Source: Cymodocea nodosa
Lineage: Eukaryota > Streptophyta > Magnoliopsida > Alismatales > Cymodoceaceae
Length of the DNA: 64,000 bases
Reading direction: 5' to 3'
Assembly: GCA_036874045.1 (NCBI GenBank)
Contig: CM072343.1
Span: forward strand, 2,686,001-2,750,000
A model generated the notes under the pieces. The model ran no database searches. It was given only the letters and a program-made list of their open reading frames with translations, and was not told the DNA's origin. The position numbers were made by a program, and so were the translations under genes. Positions 35,700-46,242 of this stretch are shown here, in pieces. The stretch's first letter is position 1, and each line of letters begins with the position of its first letter.

Positions 35700-36240
35700 A
35701 TAAAAAATCAAAAACTTCGATTGGACCAAAGTTGAGATTCGATCTGATCAAAGAAAAAAATAAAAAACTTCAGTTAGTCAAATCGAAGAAATAAATAAAA
35801 GAAAAAAAATTCGATCAGACCGAAGTTTGAGCTTTGGTCTGACCAAAAAAGAATAAAAAAATAAAAAACTTCCATCAGATTGAAGTCTAAGCTTCGGTTT
35901 GATCGGAAAAAAAATAAAAAACTAAAAAACTTATGTTGGATCGAAGACTGAGCTTTGGTCTAATTGAAGAAAAAAATAAAAAACTTTCAGTTAGTCAAAT
36001 CGAAAAAATAAATAAATAAAAGACTTCTGTCCAGACCGAAGTCTACACTTTGGTCTAACCGAAAAAAAATAAAAAACTAAAAAACTTCGGTCAAACCAAA
36101 GTTTGAGCTTCGATTTGATTGAAGGAAAAAATAAAAGAATAAAAAACTTCAGTTAGTCAAAGTGTCGGACAGAAGAAAAATAAAAATAAAGAAAATTTTG
36201 TCGATCACATCGAAGCTGGTCTCATGGTTTGATCGAAAAA
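35700..36240. repeat. TTCGGTCTGACCGAAG minisatellite
   Basis: There are about eight degenerate units of roughly 60 bp. Each contains a short palindrome of the CTTCGGTC-N-GACCGAAG type separated by AAAAAATAAAAAA tracts. Each could fold as a small hairpin. Confidence 0.6.
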
Positions 36241-37050
36241 AAATAAAAGAAAAAGAAAACTTATATTTTAAGAAAAAATATTAACTCTTCTTATTTTTAT
36301 TTATTAATAATATCATAAACAAATTGAACAAAAGTTGTATTGTGTATTACCTATTTGAATATAACATATCACAAACAATTAATTTTCAAAATTGTTAACC
36401 AACATCCAATATATAAATAAAATTCACAACATAAATATAAATTGTCAACATACAAATATTCAAATATTGTAACATAACAATTTAACAAAGTTACATATGA
36501 AATGATTTAAAAGTCACATCCATCCCCCATGGCAGTCTTCATATTATCACGCATTTCATCTGCTATTTATTTTCTAATGAGCATTTATGTATTAAAAATA
36601 ATTTATTAATGCTTACTTGCATTGATCCTTGTCTAAAATTCAAGATAAATTTGAACAGGATAAAATTATAAGTTTTAATTGACTACTGCATTCTCTCAAC
36701 TATGAACGAGAAAATTAATTTCATCCCAAGTAGTTGTAAATTAAAAGTTCAGTAGAACCATGAAGCTTCTTACTTACATCAGAATCAACCAGGTTTGCTA
36801 CTTCACATGATGAAAGTTCAAAAAATCAAATACGTTAACTTCTCCATATTAAAACAAAGAATGCAACAAAACAAATGCAATCGGAAGGGAACATCAAGGA
36901 GGCAGGAGACATGAATGACAACTAACATACATGTAACATTGCTTAAAGCTTAAAAAAACCCAAATTTTTCAGTAGCCAATGGAATCTCTACTTCCCTGAC
37001 AATTAAACCCAGAATTTTTAGTAGCCAACATTAACTTCCAATGAGCAGGT

Positions 37051-37350
37051 GTGTCTACCTTTCCTGATGGTAGATCGGCTTGGAAAACTTCGTCGAGCGG
37101 TCATCCCCTTCGTCAAATCAAGCGACCATCCCCTTCGTTGAGCTTGAGCGATGGCGAAAGCGACGATGATGAAAGCGAGGATGATGGAAGTAGTGACGAC
37201 GGAAGCGAGGACAATGGAAGCAGCGACGATGACGGAAGTGGCGATGATGAAAGCAACGACAACGGAAGCTCAGAAAAGGGGTTGATGCACGATTCAGAAG
37301 GGGAGGGCTCGGAAAGACGGCGAATATGGAGCTCGGGCAGTCTCTAGTGG
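37051..37350 (+). repeat. GC-rich (GAYGATGAAAGC)n segment encoding Ser/Asp repeats
   Basis: The sequence is a degenerate repeat of GACGATGGAAGC-like units. A reading frame of 98 codons reads as SDDDESEDDGSSDDG-type low complexity. There is no start context, domain or splice evidence, so I treat it as a repeat inside the Harbinger derivative, possibly captured host DNA, rather than a gene. Copies of CATCCCCTTCGTCGAGCG recur at 37100-37440. Confidence 0.5.
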
Positions 37351-37672
37351 ATGTCGAGCAAGGGCTTCATCCTAGATTTCTGAGATCTCAGAAAGTCACC
37401 ATCCCCTTCGTCGAGCGGTCGTCCCCTTCATCGAGCGACTTTCCCCTTCGTCTCACTTGAGCTCGGGCAATCTCCAGTGGATGTCGGTCGAGGGCTTCAT
37501 CCTGAATTTCTGAGATTTCAGAAGGGGGTGATTCTGAAATCACAAAAAAAAATTTCTTTTATACTTGGGAAAGTTTTTTAACTTTCTCAAGTTTCCAAGT
37601 TGGCACAAACACCGACTAAAATTTCCACACTTTACTTTCCAAGAATTCCAACGAGGCACAAACCCCCCCTAA

Positions 37673-38775
37673 GAATCACTTGGGTTTCATTAAGTATTCC
37701 AACACTTACATACACTTACTTTCAGGTGAAAGCAAAAATCAAACATCTTGAACTTTCAAGTCGAAGCTTCCAACCCACAACACTTGAAGTTTTCTAGTAC
37801 AAACTTCATCAAACCAACTAACTTGACTTTTATTAGAATTTGTGCACGAAGAGCTTGTAGCACTTGGAATTAGCTCTTGCTAAATTCTACACAATGCTTG
37901 AAAATATGTCATGAATTCTTGTTTCTCAATTTTCTTATAAAATTGTTGTCTTTGTATGTATTCGTTTATTTTGTTACAGTATTTGATCCCTCTTTATATT
38001 GAGGAATGCAATCATCAAATTTCTTCCAACGTTATGCAATTTGTTGTACTTTGATCTATCAATCCTAAGAATGGAAAGCTGTCATTCATCTGACTATCAA
38101 AGATTCTAACAGTTACTCTACCAAGCTTAGATGACTTTCCAAGAAAGTTGAATAGTTAAACCATAACTATATGGTTTGTTCCTTTTGTTATTCTCTTATC
38201 TTCATCATATGATGACTTAAGTTATTTACACATGAGATATAGAAAACTCGAATAGTTAACTTACTTCCAAGAAAAACTCGAACAATTAACTCATAACTAT
38301 AGGAGTTTTACTTCTATTCTTTCTCTTCTCTATCATGTGATCTTATAAGTTATGCACATGAGAGCTTTGTAAAGTTGTAGAGTTATCTTAACTATTCAGA
38401 AAACTCAAATAGTTAACTTATAGCTATATGAGTTTTCCATCTTTTTATTTTTCTTTCCTTAGTCACGTGATATTATAAGTTATGCGCATGAGGTCACTTA
38501 AATACAGATAGTTAACTTATAACCTTCTAAGAAACTCAAATAGTTATCTCATAACTATTCAACTTCTCTTGCTTTACTTACTGAATAACTGTTTGACTTT
38601 TTACTTTTGTTCATGACTATTCTTCAGTTGTCATGATCTCTAGGCTGGCTTGGTTATTTTCATACTTGACTTGTTTATTTTCCAATTGGCTTGAGCATTT
38701 GTACTAGTGAAATATAAAAGCTTCTCACATAGGTTTTTATATTATAAAAATACAGAGGTCCTTTCAATTCTTTGA
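37673..38775 (-). mobile_element. Copia-type LTR relic, minus orientation
   Basis: It is the inverted partner of 41998-43472. Matching words include TCACTTGGGTTTCATTAAGT, AACTCAAATAGTTATCTCAT, TAACTATTCAACTTCTCTT and TTTTATATTATAAAAATACA. It contains paired AACTATTTGAG / CTCAAATAGTT inverted words and CACGTGA boxes. The terminal piece is at 34713-34740. Confidence 0.7.
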
Positions 38776-39298
38776 TGAAATCATTATATACATTGTCCAC
38801 ATTTCTCTTCCATTTCTTTAGCTTTCTCATTTATCTTGATATTATCTTTATGTTCAAACCTATATTTTGAGTTTATTTAATTGTAGTTAGTTGTATATGC
38901 AACTTTAAACATTTGACAACCCAAAGTTTAACTTAAATAATTTTAACAAGCATCCTTATAGATTGACCCACATTTGCTATGTTTAATACATTAGGTATCA
39001 TGCACTTGTGGTTATAAATGTAAAATATTATGATTTGCAATTTACATAGACACATAAAACTCACATACAATACTCTAGCAATTAATTACAAAATAAATTA
39101 CAATAACTTTTGACTTACCTTATAGGAGTTATTTCATTTCCTCTATTTGTTATTTTAGTCTACAATAACTTTTAGTCTATCTCATTTTGTAGATGAGATA
39201 TTTTATAATTTAAAGAACTTGATCTCCTTTATTGCTCTCCCAAAACATTTAAAGGTGTTGAACCCAAACCTAAACATCATACTCGACCATGAGTATCT
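38776..39298 (-). other. Unassigned AT-rich stretch between two LTR relics
   Basis: No ORF or domain was recognised. Lying between two LTR relics of the same orientation, it may be a small internal remnant of one element, but I see no primer site or coding motif to prove it. Confidence 0.3.
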
Positions 39299-40685
39299 TG
39301 TTAGGACCAAATGGCTTACTAGAGAAGGGGTGAATGGTAATATTTAACTTTTATTTTGGATTGACAATAAATAATTGATCAATTGTGAATTTAACAAGCA
39401 ATCAAGTAAACTTTATACACGATGAAGTAGAGAAGCACAAAAAGGTTTTTAGGTGATTCACCCCTAACGACTAGTCTACCCCCAAGGCACACATTGGGCT
39501 TTGCTATCAGTTTTCACTTACACATGTACTTTCAGGTCAAAAGAAGAACCAACCAATCACTTGAGCTTTCAAGTGGAAGCTCCAACTTACAATGTTTGAA
39601 GTTTTCTAGTATAAACTTCAACAAATTGACCAACTTGTCTTTTATTAGAGTTTTGCGCATGAAGAGCTTGAAATACTTCAGATTTGCCTCTTGCTAAATT
39701 TTGCACAATGCTTGAAAAGTGTAACATGAATAACTATTCTTTCCTTTTTATTCTTGCAAAATTTTGCTCTCACTGTATGTATGTATATATTCTCTCCATG
39801 TTTTTCTATATTTCTTATTGAATGATCTTATTATATTTATATTTGCAACTCCAATAATCATATTTCCTTTCAACGGTATTAATCTGATGTACTTTGAACT
39901 TTGACAGTCCTATAAATAGAAAGTTAGCACTTAATATACTATCAAATATTTTTCTATCAATCTTCTTCCAAGTCGTCAAGTTAGAAGTTATTTCTAACTT
40001 AACGAGTTGTTCTTTCTTGTCTTCTATAAATACACATTGAGTTATACTAACTCAACAAGTTCTATCACGAGAATTTCTTTGCTACACACGTAATGCCTGA
40101 GTCCTTTATATTCTCTTCCCAGATCATTAAGTTGTTGCTAACTTAACGAGTTGCTTTTTCTTTTACTCGTTAACTTAACGAGTTGTTCTTTCCTTTACTC
40201 ATTAACTCAACGAGTTGTGCACATGAGTTTTATTTGGCCTTTTAAGTACACGTTGAGTTATGCTAACTCAACAAGTTGTATTGCCTTTAAGCCTATAACT
40301 TAATGAGTTGTTTTACTACCTTTAACATTATAACTCAACGAGTTCTAAAAGCTTTAATCCTGTAACTCAATGAGTTGGTCTACTACCTTTAAAATTGTAA
40401 CTCAACGAGTTGGTTTGCTACCTTTAAAACTATAACTCAACAAGTTCTGAAAGCTTTAAACCTGTAACTCAGTGAGTTGGTCTACTACCTTTAAAACTGT
40501 AACTCAACAAGTTCTAAAAGTTTTAAACCTATAACTTAACGAGTTCTTTCCAAAATTCCTTTAACTATCTTATGCAGCATCTGTCTAACTAGTTTAACTT
40601 TTGATTGGCCTGTGAAATACAAATGTCTCCTCACATAGGTTTTTATATTATCAAAATACAGAGGTACTTTAATATCTCTCTTGAA
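39299..40685 (-). mobile_element. Copia-type LTR relic, minus orientation
   Basis: It starts (plus view) TGTTAGGACC, the complement of the LTR end GTCCTAACA at 43472. It shares ATTCACCCCTAACGACTAGT, GAACCAACCAATCACTTGAG and CTCACATAGGTTTTTATATT with the relics at 37673 and 41998. The inner end near 40685 is approximate. Confidence 0.7.
39960..40550. repeat. AACTCAACGAGTT minisatellite
   Basis: About a dozen near-palindromic AACTCAACGAGTT units recur. From 40250 they are spaced by a roughly 50-bp unit (TACTACCTTTAAAACTGT linkers). They lie inside the LTR relic. Confidence 0.75.
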
Positions 40686-40779
40686 TACTTGAGCCATTAC
40701 ATCCTTTCTAGACATGCAATTTTCTTCCCTCTCCTCTTGATTACATTCACTTTCAATTCTTCAATTTTTTCCTATATAG

Positions 40780-41997
40780 AAGTAGGATCTTATGTTTTGA
40801 TGATGATTATTATTTTATATTTATAAGACTTGAAACTAAACTTTAAGTATGCATGGTTGAAATTACATGAAAATATTTTTACAAGTGCAAACACAATGGA
40901 ATAAGTTTGTAAGGTTTAAGTGAACTCAACAAAGGTTTGTAATATTTACTTAAACATAATAGAATTAGATCATTGTGTTTAAGCATTGTGTGAATTTCAT
41001 GGTAGTTTGTAAGGTTTGTGTAAACCCAATGAGTTTACTTCATTGTATTTAAACTTGTAACATTCATGAAGAGTCTATGGTGTTCACATAAACCTAATAA
41101 GATTAGTTTGTTATGTTTAAACTTGTAAACTCTATAAAGTACTCGTGGTGTTTATATGAACTCAATGAAATTAGTCCATTTTGTTTATCTTTATGTATTT
41201 ATATATACTTGTGTTGTTTGTGTAAACTCAATGAAGTTAGTTTGTTATATTTAACTTTTGCACATAAACATGTACTCATGAACTTTACATAAACTCAATG
41301 AAGTTAATTTGTTGTATTTAACTTTTATACACATGAATGTTGTTAAATTAAAATAGTAACAAGTCTAAATGTAATAGAGTAAGTTCATTATGTTTGAGCA
41401 AACTCCATGAATATAAATGTTAAATTTCTTATAGATCTTTATTTTATAACTTTATTATTATTGTTCCATATTATCAAATGAATTTTATGAGAATTAGTTG
41501 TTGTAGGAAAAATTCATTTTATACTTTATTACAAGAATGGTATAATGAGAAATGTCACAAGAGTTTGAAGTTGACCAAAGTCGAAAATTCAGTGAACATG
41601 TAGTCTAAAAATCAAAATTCAAATAGATCAAAAAATTCGATGACAGTGGAAGAGTGATGATCAACCCATGTTTTCATAGTCATGGCTGAAGAACTAGAGA
41701 TTGTGGATTGAACGTGCATTCAATCATGTACATATATACATGATTATAAATACATGTAAGTGTTGAGGTGAATAAAAGTGCACAACACAATACTAAAGCT
41801 TTCACATAAGAGTTGCTAATTGAGAGAGTGTTGTAGATCAATTCTTAGAAAAGTTAAGATTCAAGTGTTTTAGTTTTTAGCTTTTCCAACTCGGTCGAAC
41901 TTTAGTTATTTTGAGAAAAATGATTATTATTTTACGTGTCGATTATTAAAGTTTTTCTCTTAGATTTAAAGTTTTGAACGACTTATTCTATTTGGAG
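40780..41997 (+). mobile_element. Second copia-type LTR relic, plus orientation (tentative)
   Basis: The CTTATGTTTTGATGATGATT start resembles the copia LTR start TGTTGAGTATTTTTGTTTTGATGATG. A degenerate tandem repeat of AACTCAATGAAGTTAGTTTG-like units (about 40890-41340) follows. No terminal CA or primer site was fixed. The frame at 40605-40826 is chance. Confidence 0.45.
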
Positions 41998-43472
41998 TGT
42001 AAGTAGCGTTAAAACCCTTGTATTTTGATAATACAAAAATCTATATGAGAAATTAAGATATATTTCATAGGTATAGCTGAAGAGTCAAAGCCAAACTAAA
42101 AATAACCAAGCTAGCTTGGAGATCATGATAGTTGATGAATAGTTGCAAACAGAAGGAAAAAGTCAAATAGTTATTCAGTGAGTAAAGTAAGAGAAGTTGA
42201 ATAGTTATTAGATAACTATTTGAGTTTCTTGAAAAGTTTTAAGTTAACTGTCTGTATTTAAGTGACCTTACATGCATAACTTATAGCATCACGTGACTAA
42301 GGAAAGAAGAATAAAAGGAAAGAAAACTCGTATAATTATGAGTTAACAGTTCAAGTTTCTCAAATAGTTAAGATAACTTTACAACTTTACGAGGTTCTCA
42401 TGTGCACAACTTATAACATCACGTGATTGAGGAAAGAAGAGTTAACTATTTGAGTTTCTTAAATAGTTAAGATAACTCTATGACTTTACAAGGTTCTCAT
42501 GTGCACAACTTATAAGATCACGTGATAGAAAATAGAAGTAAAACTCATATAGTTATGAGTTAACTGTTCGAGTTTTCTCGGAAGTAAGTTAATTATTCGA
42601 GTTTTCTATATATCACGTGAAGATAACTTAAGTCACACTTGACAAAGATAAGAGAAGAGTAAAAGGAAAAACTCATACAATTATGGCATACCTGTTCAAG
42701 TTTCTTGGAAAGTCATCTAAGTTTGACAAAGCAATAGTTAGGATATTTGATAGTCAAATAAATGGTAACTTTCTATTTTTAGGACTAGAAAATTAAAATA
42801 CAATAGAATAATAACATTGAAGATCAAGTATAGTAGATTGATACCGTTGAAGAAATTATGATCGTTGAAATTACAGATATAAATATAACCAAATCGTTTA
42901 ACAAAAATAGAGTGAGAGAAAATATTGTAGATCATCTACTATTACAAAAGAAAGTATAATTTAGATTACATACAATAGAGTATAGATTGAGAAGGTGTGA
43001 AAGCTGAAAATACAAGAAGATTATCAAAACTCTTCATGTGCTAAAAGTTAGATTCAAGAAGGATCATTAGTTTGTGGCTTCAACTAGAAAGATATACAAA
43101 ATGTTGGTTTGTGGCTTCGACCTAAAAGTCTCAAAAGATTGGTTGCAGAGCTTCAACCTAAAAGCTCATAAATTGTAGGTTAGAGCTTTGACTTGAAAGT
43201 TCAAGAGAATGGTTGGTTTTTATTTTGACTTAAAAGCAAGTATATGTAAGTAATAGAACATTTAGTGAAGCCCAAGTAATCATTAGAGGTAAACTAGCTA
43301 AGTTAATGAACCACCTAAAAATTCTATGTTTTTATCTTTCTTTTTCATTGTAGATGTTTTATTTATTTGTTTAATACTTTTGCATATAGAACAATCATAT
43401 AAGTAAGAAATATTTTTCAATTGAGCACATATCCCCATTCATCCTCCTTTGGTGAGCTATATAGTCCTAACA
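41998..43472 (+). mobile_element. Copia-type LTR relic, plus orientation
   Basis: It begins TGTAAGTAGCGTTAAAACCC and ends TATAGTCCTAACA, about 1.48 kb. Five or so GTTATGAGTTAACTGTTCGAG-like modules with TCACGTGA boxes lie at 42200-42620. The copies at 37673 and 39299 are inverted. The bases after the end do not give a clear primer site, so it could be a solo LTR. Confidence 0.65.
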
Positions 43473-44370
43473 AGTAGAGGACAAAACTAAGGAGAAGGTA
43501 ATTTTGTTAGTTCGTAGTGTTTAAACACTAAGGGGTGATTTGTGTATAATGAAAAGTGACGGAAATAGACAAAAAGGAAAGTAATAAAAAGTTAAGATAA
43601 AATACAAAGTGTTTTCTTTGTACCTTCTATTTGACCTTGACAGTTGTGAAAGAATTGGAAAGTTATGGCTCATCCTTACCATATGTTTGAGTAAAAGTTT
43701 TCTTTTAATTTCCTTATAAATCATATGTTATTATCATAAATTATAAAAATCATATTTTATCATTAAAAATTATATTTTATTATCTTTTATTTTAAAAATC
43801 ATATTTTATCATCTTTTACCATAAAAATCATATTTTATCACCACAAATCATAAAAATTATATTTTATTATCTTCTATCTTAAAAATCATATTTTATCATC
43901 ATAAATCATAACAATCATATTTTATCATTATAAATCATATTTTATCGTCATCAATCATAAAAATCATATTTTATCATTATAAATCATATTTTATTATCTT
44001 TTATCACAAAAATCATATTTTACCATCATAAATCATATTTTAACATTACGAACAAACTTATGAAATTACAAATAGAAAAGTTAAAAGAGTAATTACATCT
44101 AAATTAAAATAAAATGATACATTCTATTACATATATTTATATATATATATAATGATCTGAAATATATATATATATATATATAAAATAAATTTTCACTTCG
44201 ACTAAGCAAACATAATTTTTCAAGTTTTTTAAATTTCAGATCCCAACATTAGCATCTTATAATATAATATGGCGGCAACTTTTATCTTCGTCAAGATTCA
44301 GGATAAGTAATTTATGAGCTTAATTATTTCAAACATTATTATTATTATTATTATTTGCTTAGGATAATGT
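43473..44370. repeat. AT-rich repeat block with TAA-flanked Harbinger-like end
   Basis: From 43532, GGGGTGATTTGTGTATAATG preceded by TAA resembles a Harbinger terminal repeat, but the other end was not found. At 43720-44045 an ATCATATTTTATCATCATAA tandem repeat (about 24- and 48-bp periods) has a dozen or so degenerate units. (TA)n runs lie at 44137-44185. I see no gene. Confidence 0.5.
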
Positions 44371-44599
44371 AATGCGTGTGCGTTTCATTTTTAAATTGAA
44401 AAAAAAAAAACGACCCGCAACGATCGTCGCGGGAAATTCGCCTACAGGCGTGCGACCGTTATTGACCGAAGGAAGACCAAGTACTCGGCGAGCGAGCGAG
44501 CATGAGATAGATCCAGACCATTGGTTTAATAACGAAACGATACATATTCTATCGCATCCAGACCGTTGGGTTAAAAACGACATAACCCATAAAATTTTG

Positions 44600-44611
44600 T
44601 ATATATATAAA
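44600..44611 (+). promoter_or_regulatory. TATA box of candidate host gene
   Basis: TATATATATAAA lies about 65 bp upstream of the first ATG (44676). A CT-rich stretch (TTTTCCTTCTCTCTC) lies between, a common plant 5' UTR feature. Confidence 0.5.
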
Positions 44612-44675
44612 CTTCTGGGCATGTGGTCGGCACTTCAGTCTTTTCCTTCTCTCTCTTCCCTCTCCTGTCCGCGGA

Positions 44676-44810
44676 ATGAGGAACGTCGTCTTAACCGATT
44701 CGGCGATCACCGTCATCCTCGGTCCACCACACCACCGCCACATTCTCCTCCTCTCCGCTTCCTCCATGGCTGCCGACGCTGCTGTTACCCTCAAGCTACG
44801 GTCCATTGCG
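44676..44810 (+). CDS. Candidate host gene, exon 1
   Basis: This is a GC-rich island in AT-rich DNA. The ATG at 44676 gives MRNVVLTDSAITVILG; a second in-frame ATG at 44766 gives MAADAAVTLKLRSIA and may be the better start. The exon ends GCG|GTAATTCG at 44810 in complete codons. I do not recognise the protein. The TATA box and CT-rich leader upstream, the donor and the local GC rise argue for a real gene. An alternative is a transcribed non-coding or broken gene. Confidence 0.45.
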
Positions 44811-44890
44811 GTAATTCGTATTTCATCCCTTTCTTTGGTGATTTGGGGTAATTCGGTCATTTGTTCTTATTGGATAATGTCGTGCGGTAG

Positions 44891-44990
44891 GTAGGAGACG
44901 ATCAGGAGGTGGCAGGTTCATGGTCGGCAATCGCTGGTTCCGTCCGACGAGGGGCACGGCCGGGGCGACGGGTTACCATCACGCTTATTG
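44891..44990 (+). CDS. Candidate host gene, exon 2
   Basis: After GTGCGGTAG at 44890 the frame of exon 1 continues as VGDDQEVAGSWSAIAGSVRR and then GARPGRRVTITLI. It ends CTTATTG|GTTTGTTC at 44990, leaving one base of a codon. The doubled GTAGGTAG offers two acceptors 4 bp apart; the first keeps the frame. All three frames are open here because of high GC, so the frame is inferred from exon 1. The last part of the exon and the start of the next intron are the ancestor-like copy of the tandem array unit at 46243-53510. Confidence 0.45.
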
Positions 44991-46242
44991 GTTTGTTCTC
45001 GAAAAAGCCTCCTTCTAATGTTTTTTTTTTTTCATTTTTCTTTGTACATCTGTTATTTTATTAATCTATTTCAGGTCAGGTACATTTTGTTTTAATTTTA
45101 AAAAAAGAAAATAGAAAACAGAACTTATTACCGTTCATTGTGTCTGGATCCATCAAACCTTCCCGGGTCGTCGATGTTAATATATGAAATTCATATGTAA
45201 ACAAGTGGTACCTAGATGTTTAATTTCTGGTATTACTTTAAAAAAATAGACAATCAAAGTGCAGTGCAGTCTGCAGACTAGGCAGACTAGACAGATACCA
45301 GGACATTTGGATTCTGTCTCACTCAATATATGCTACTTTTAATTATTGTACATTTAGAAATACATGCATTTTTCAGAAAGATGTACAGTGACCAACATAT
45401 ATTAAGAATTGAATTATTTGACAAGTTTTGTTAATCGTGCATTTTTAATGTTGAAACTTGAAAGTGAAGAATAGTTTGCAACCATTTTTGCTTTTGTATT
45501 TTGTAGTTTATACTTGTACACGGTAACTTGTGATTTTTTTGGATTTAGACAGGAAGTTGCTTAATTCTCTCTTTCTTTAGGATTCGTTTGTACACATTTT
45601 TTAACAAAAAATAAAATAATGGAAAATGAAAATGACAGTACATAATAGCATATGACAAAAAATATAAAGTCTTTGTGTACTAGAGAAAATGATTAGAAAG
45701 TGAAAAATAAGATATTTGCTTAGTTATAAGAAATGTATTATTTAATAATTTTTAAAATATCAAATAATAAATTGACAAAAATTATTACTAGTTTGATAAA
45801 AATGATAAGAAATTAAAAAGTTAATATTTTTTAAAAATATAAATAATAAATTAACAAATATTATATTCAAAAAGTAATATTTTAAATATTATAATATAAA
45901 TTAACATTTCCTTAAATATAGATGAACATGTGAAATAATATATTTATAATTAACATAAACAACGTCGTTCATTATAATCTAAAGTTTTTCAGAAATAATA
46001 AGTTATTCTATTATTTAACATTATTAAGTTGTGTTGGAATTAATATTACTTATTAAACATATTATTAAGTAGTTAAATATGTTAACGTATTATTTATTTT
46101 AATGACATTAACATTATTATATTTTAATGTATTATAATCTAGTATCATTCCTCAACATTTTAATCAATAACATTAACCTTATTATTAACATTAACTAGTG
46201 TTATTAACATTAACATTAACTAGTGTTATTAACATTAAAGTT
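44991..46242 (+). other. Putative long intron, 5' part
   Basis: The first 120 bp match the array unit (CTCGAAAAAGC, TTTATTAATCT, TTCAGGTCAGGTACATTTTG). 45580-46230 is very AT-rich, with a TTAGGATTCGTTTGTACACA sequence at 45579 that resembles a Harbinger end and a small TTAACATTAACTAGTG repeat at 46180-46235. There is no gene. Confidence 0.5.

Larger units (their letters stand above)
34741..37669. mobile_element. PIF/Harbinger derivative, non-autonomous
   Basis: The left end GGGGGTATTTGTGCACATCG and right end (reverse complement GGGGGGGTTTGTGCCTCG) form terminal inverted repeats. They are flanked by TAA on both sides (34738-34740 and 37670-37672), the 3-bp duplication typical of this superfamily. 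The left subterminal region repeats GAAAGTTCAGA-like words, as does the element at 55145. At about 36505-36575, on the minus strand, the last codons of a Harbinger transposase survive (MRDNMKTAMGDG against MREDMMMAMWDG at 55565). The rest of the transposase is missing, so this is an internally deleted copy. The remainder is AT-rich, with a TTCGGT minisatellite and a GC-rich acidic-repeat segment. Confidence 0.8.

Noticed and set aside
37051-37347. A Ser/Asp-rich protein gene
   Set aside because: The frame is the product of a short tandem DNA repeat inside a Harbinger derivative, with no start context or conserved domain.
43720-44045. CRISPR-like array of spaced short repeats
   Set aside because: The units are degenerate, AT-rich and directly tandem, without unique spacers, in plant nuclear DNA.
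44372-44851. Alternative longer frame over the GC-rich island
   Set aside because: It starts upstream of the TATA-like box and uses a different frame from the spliced model. High GC keeps several frames open.
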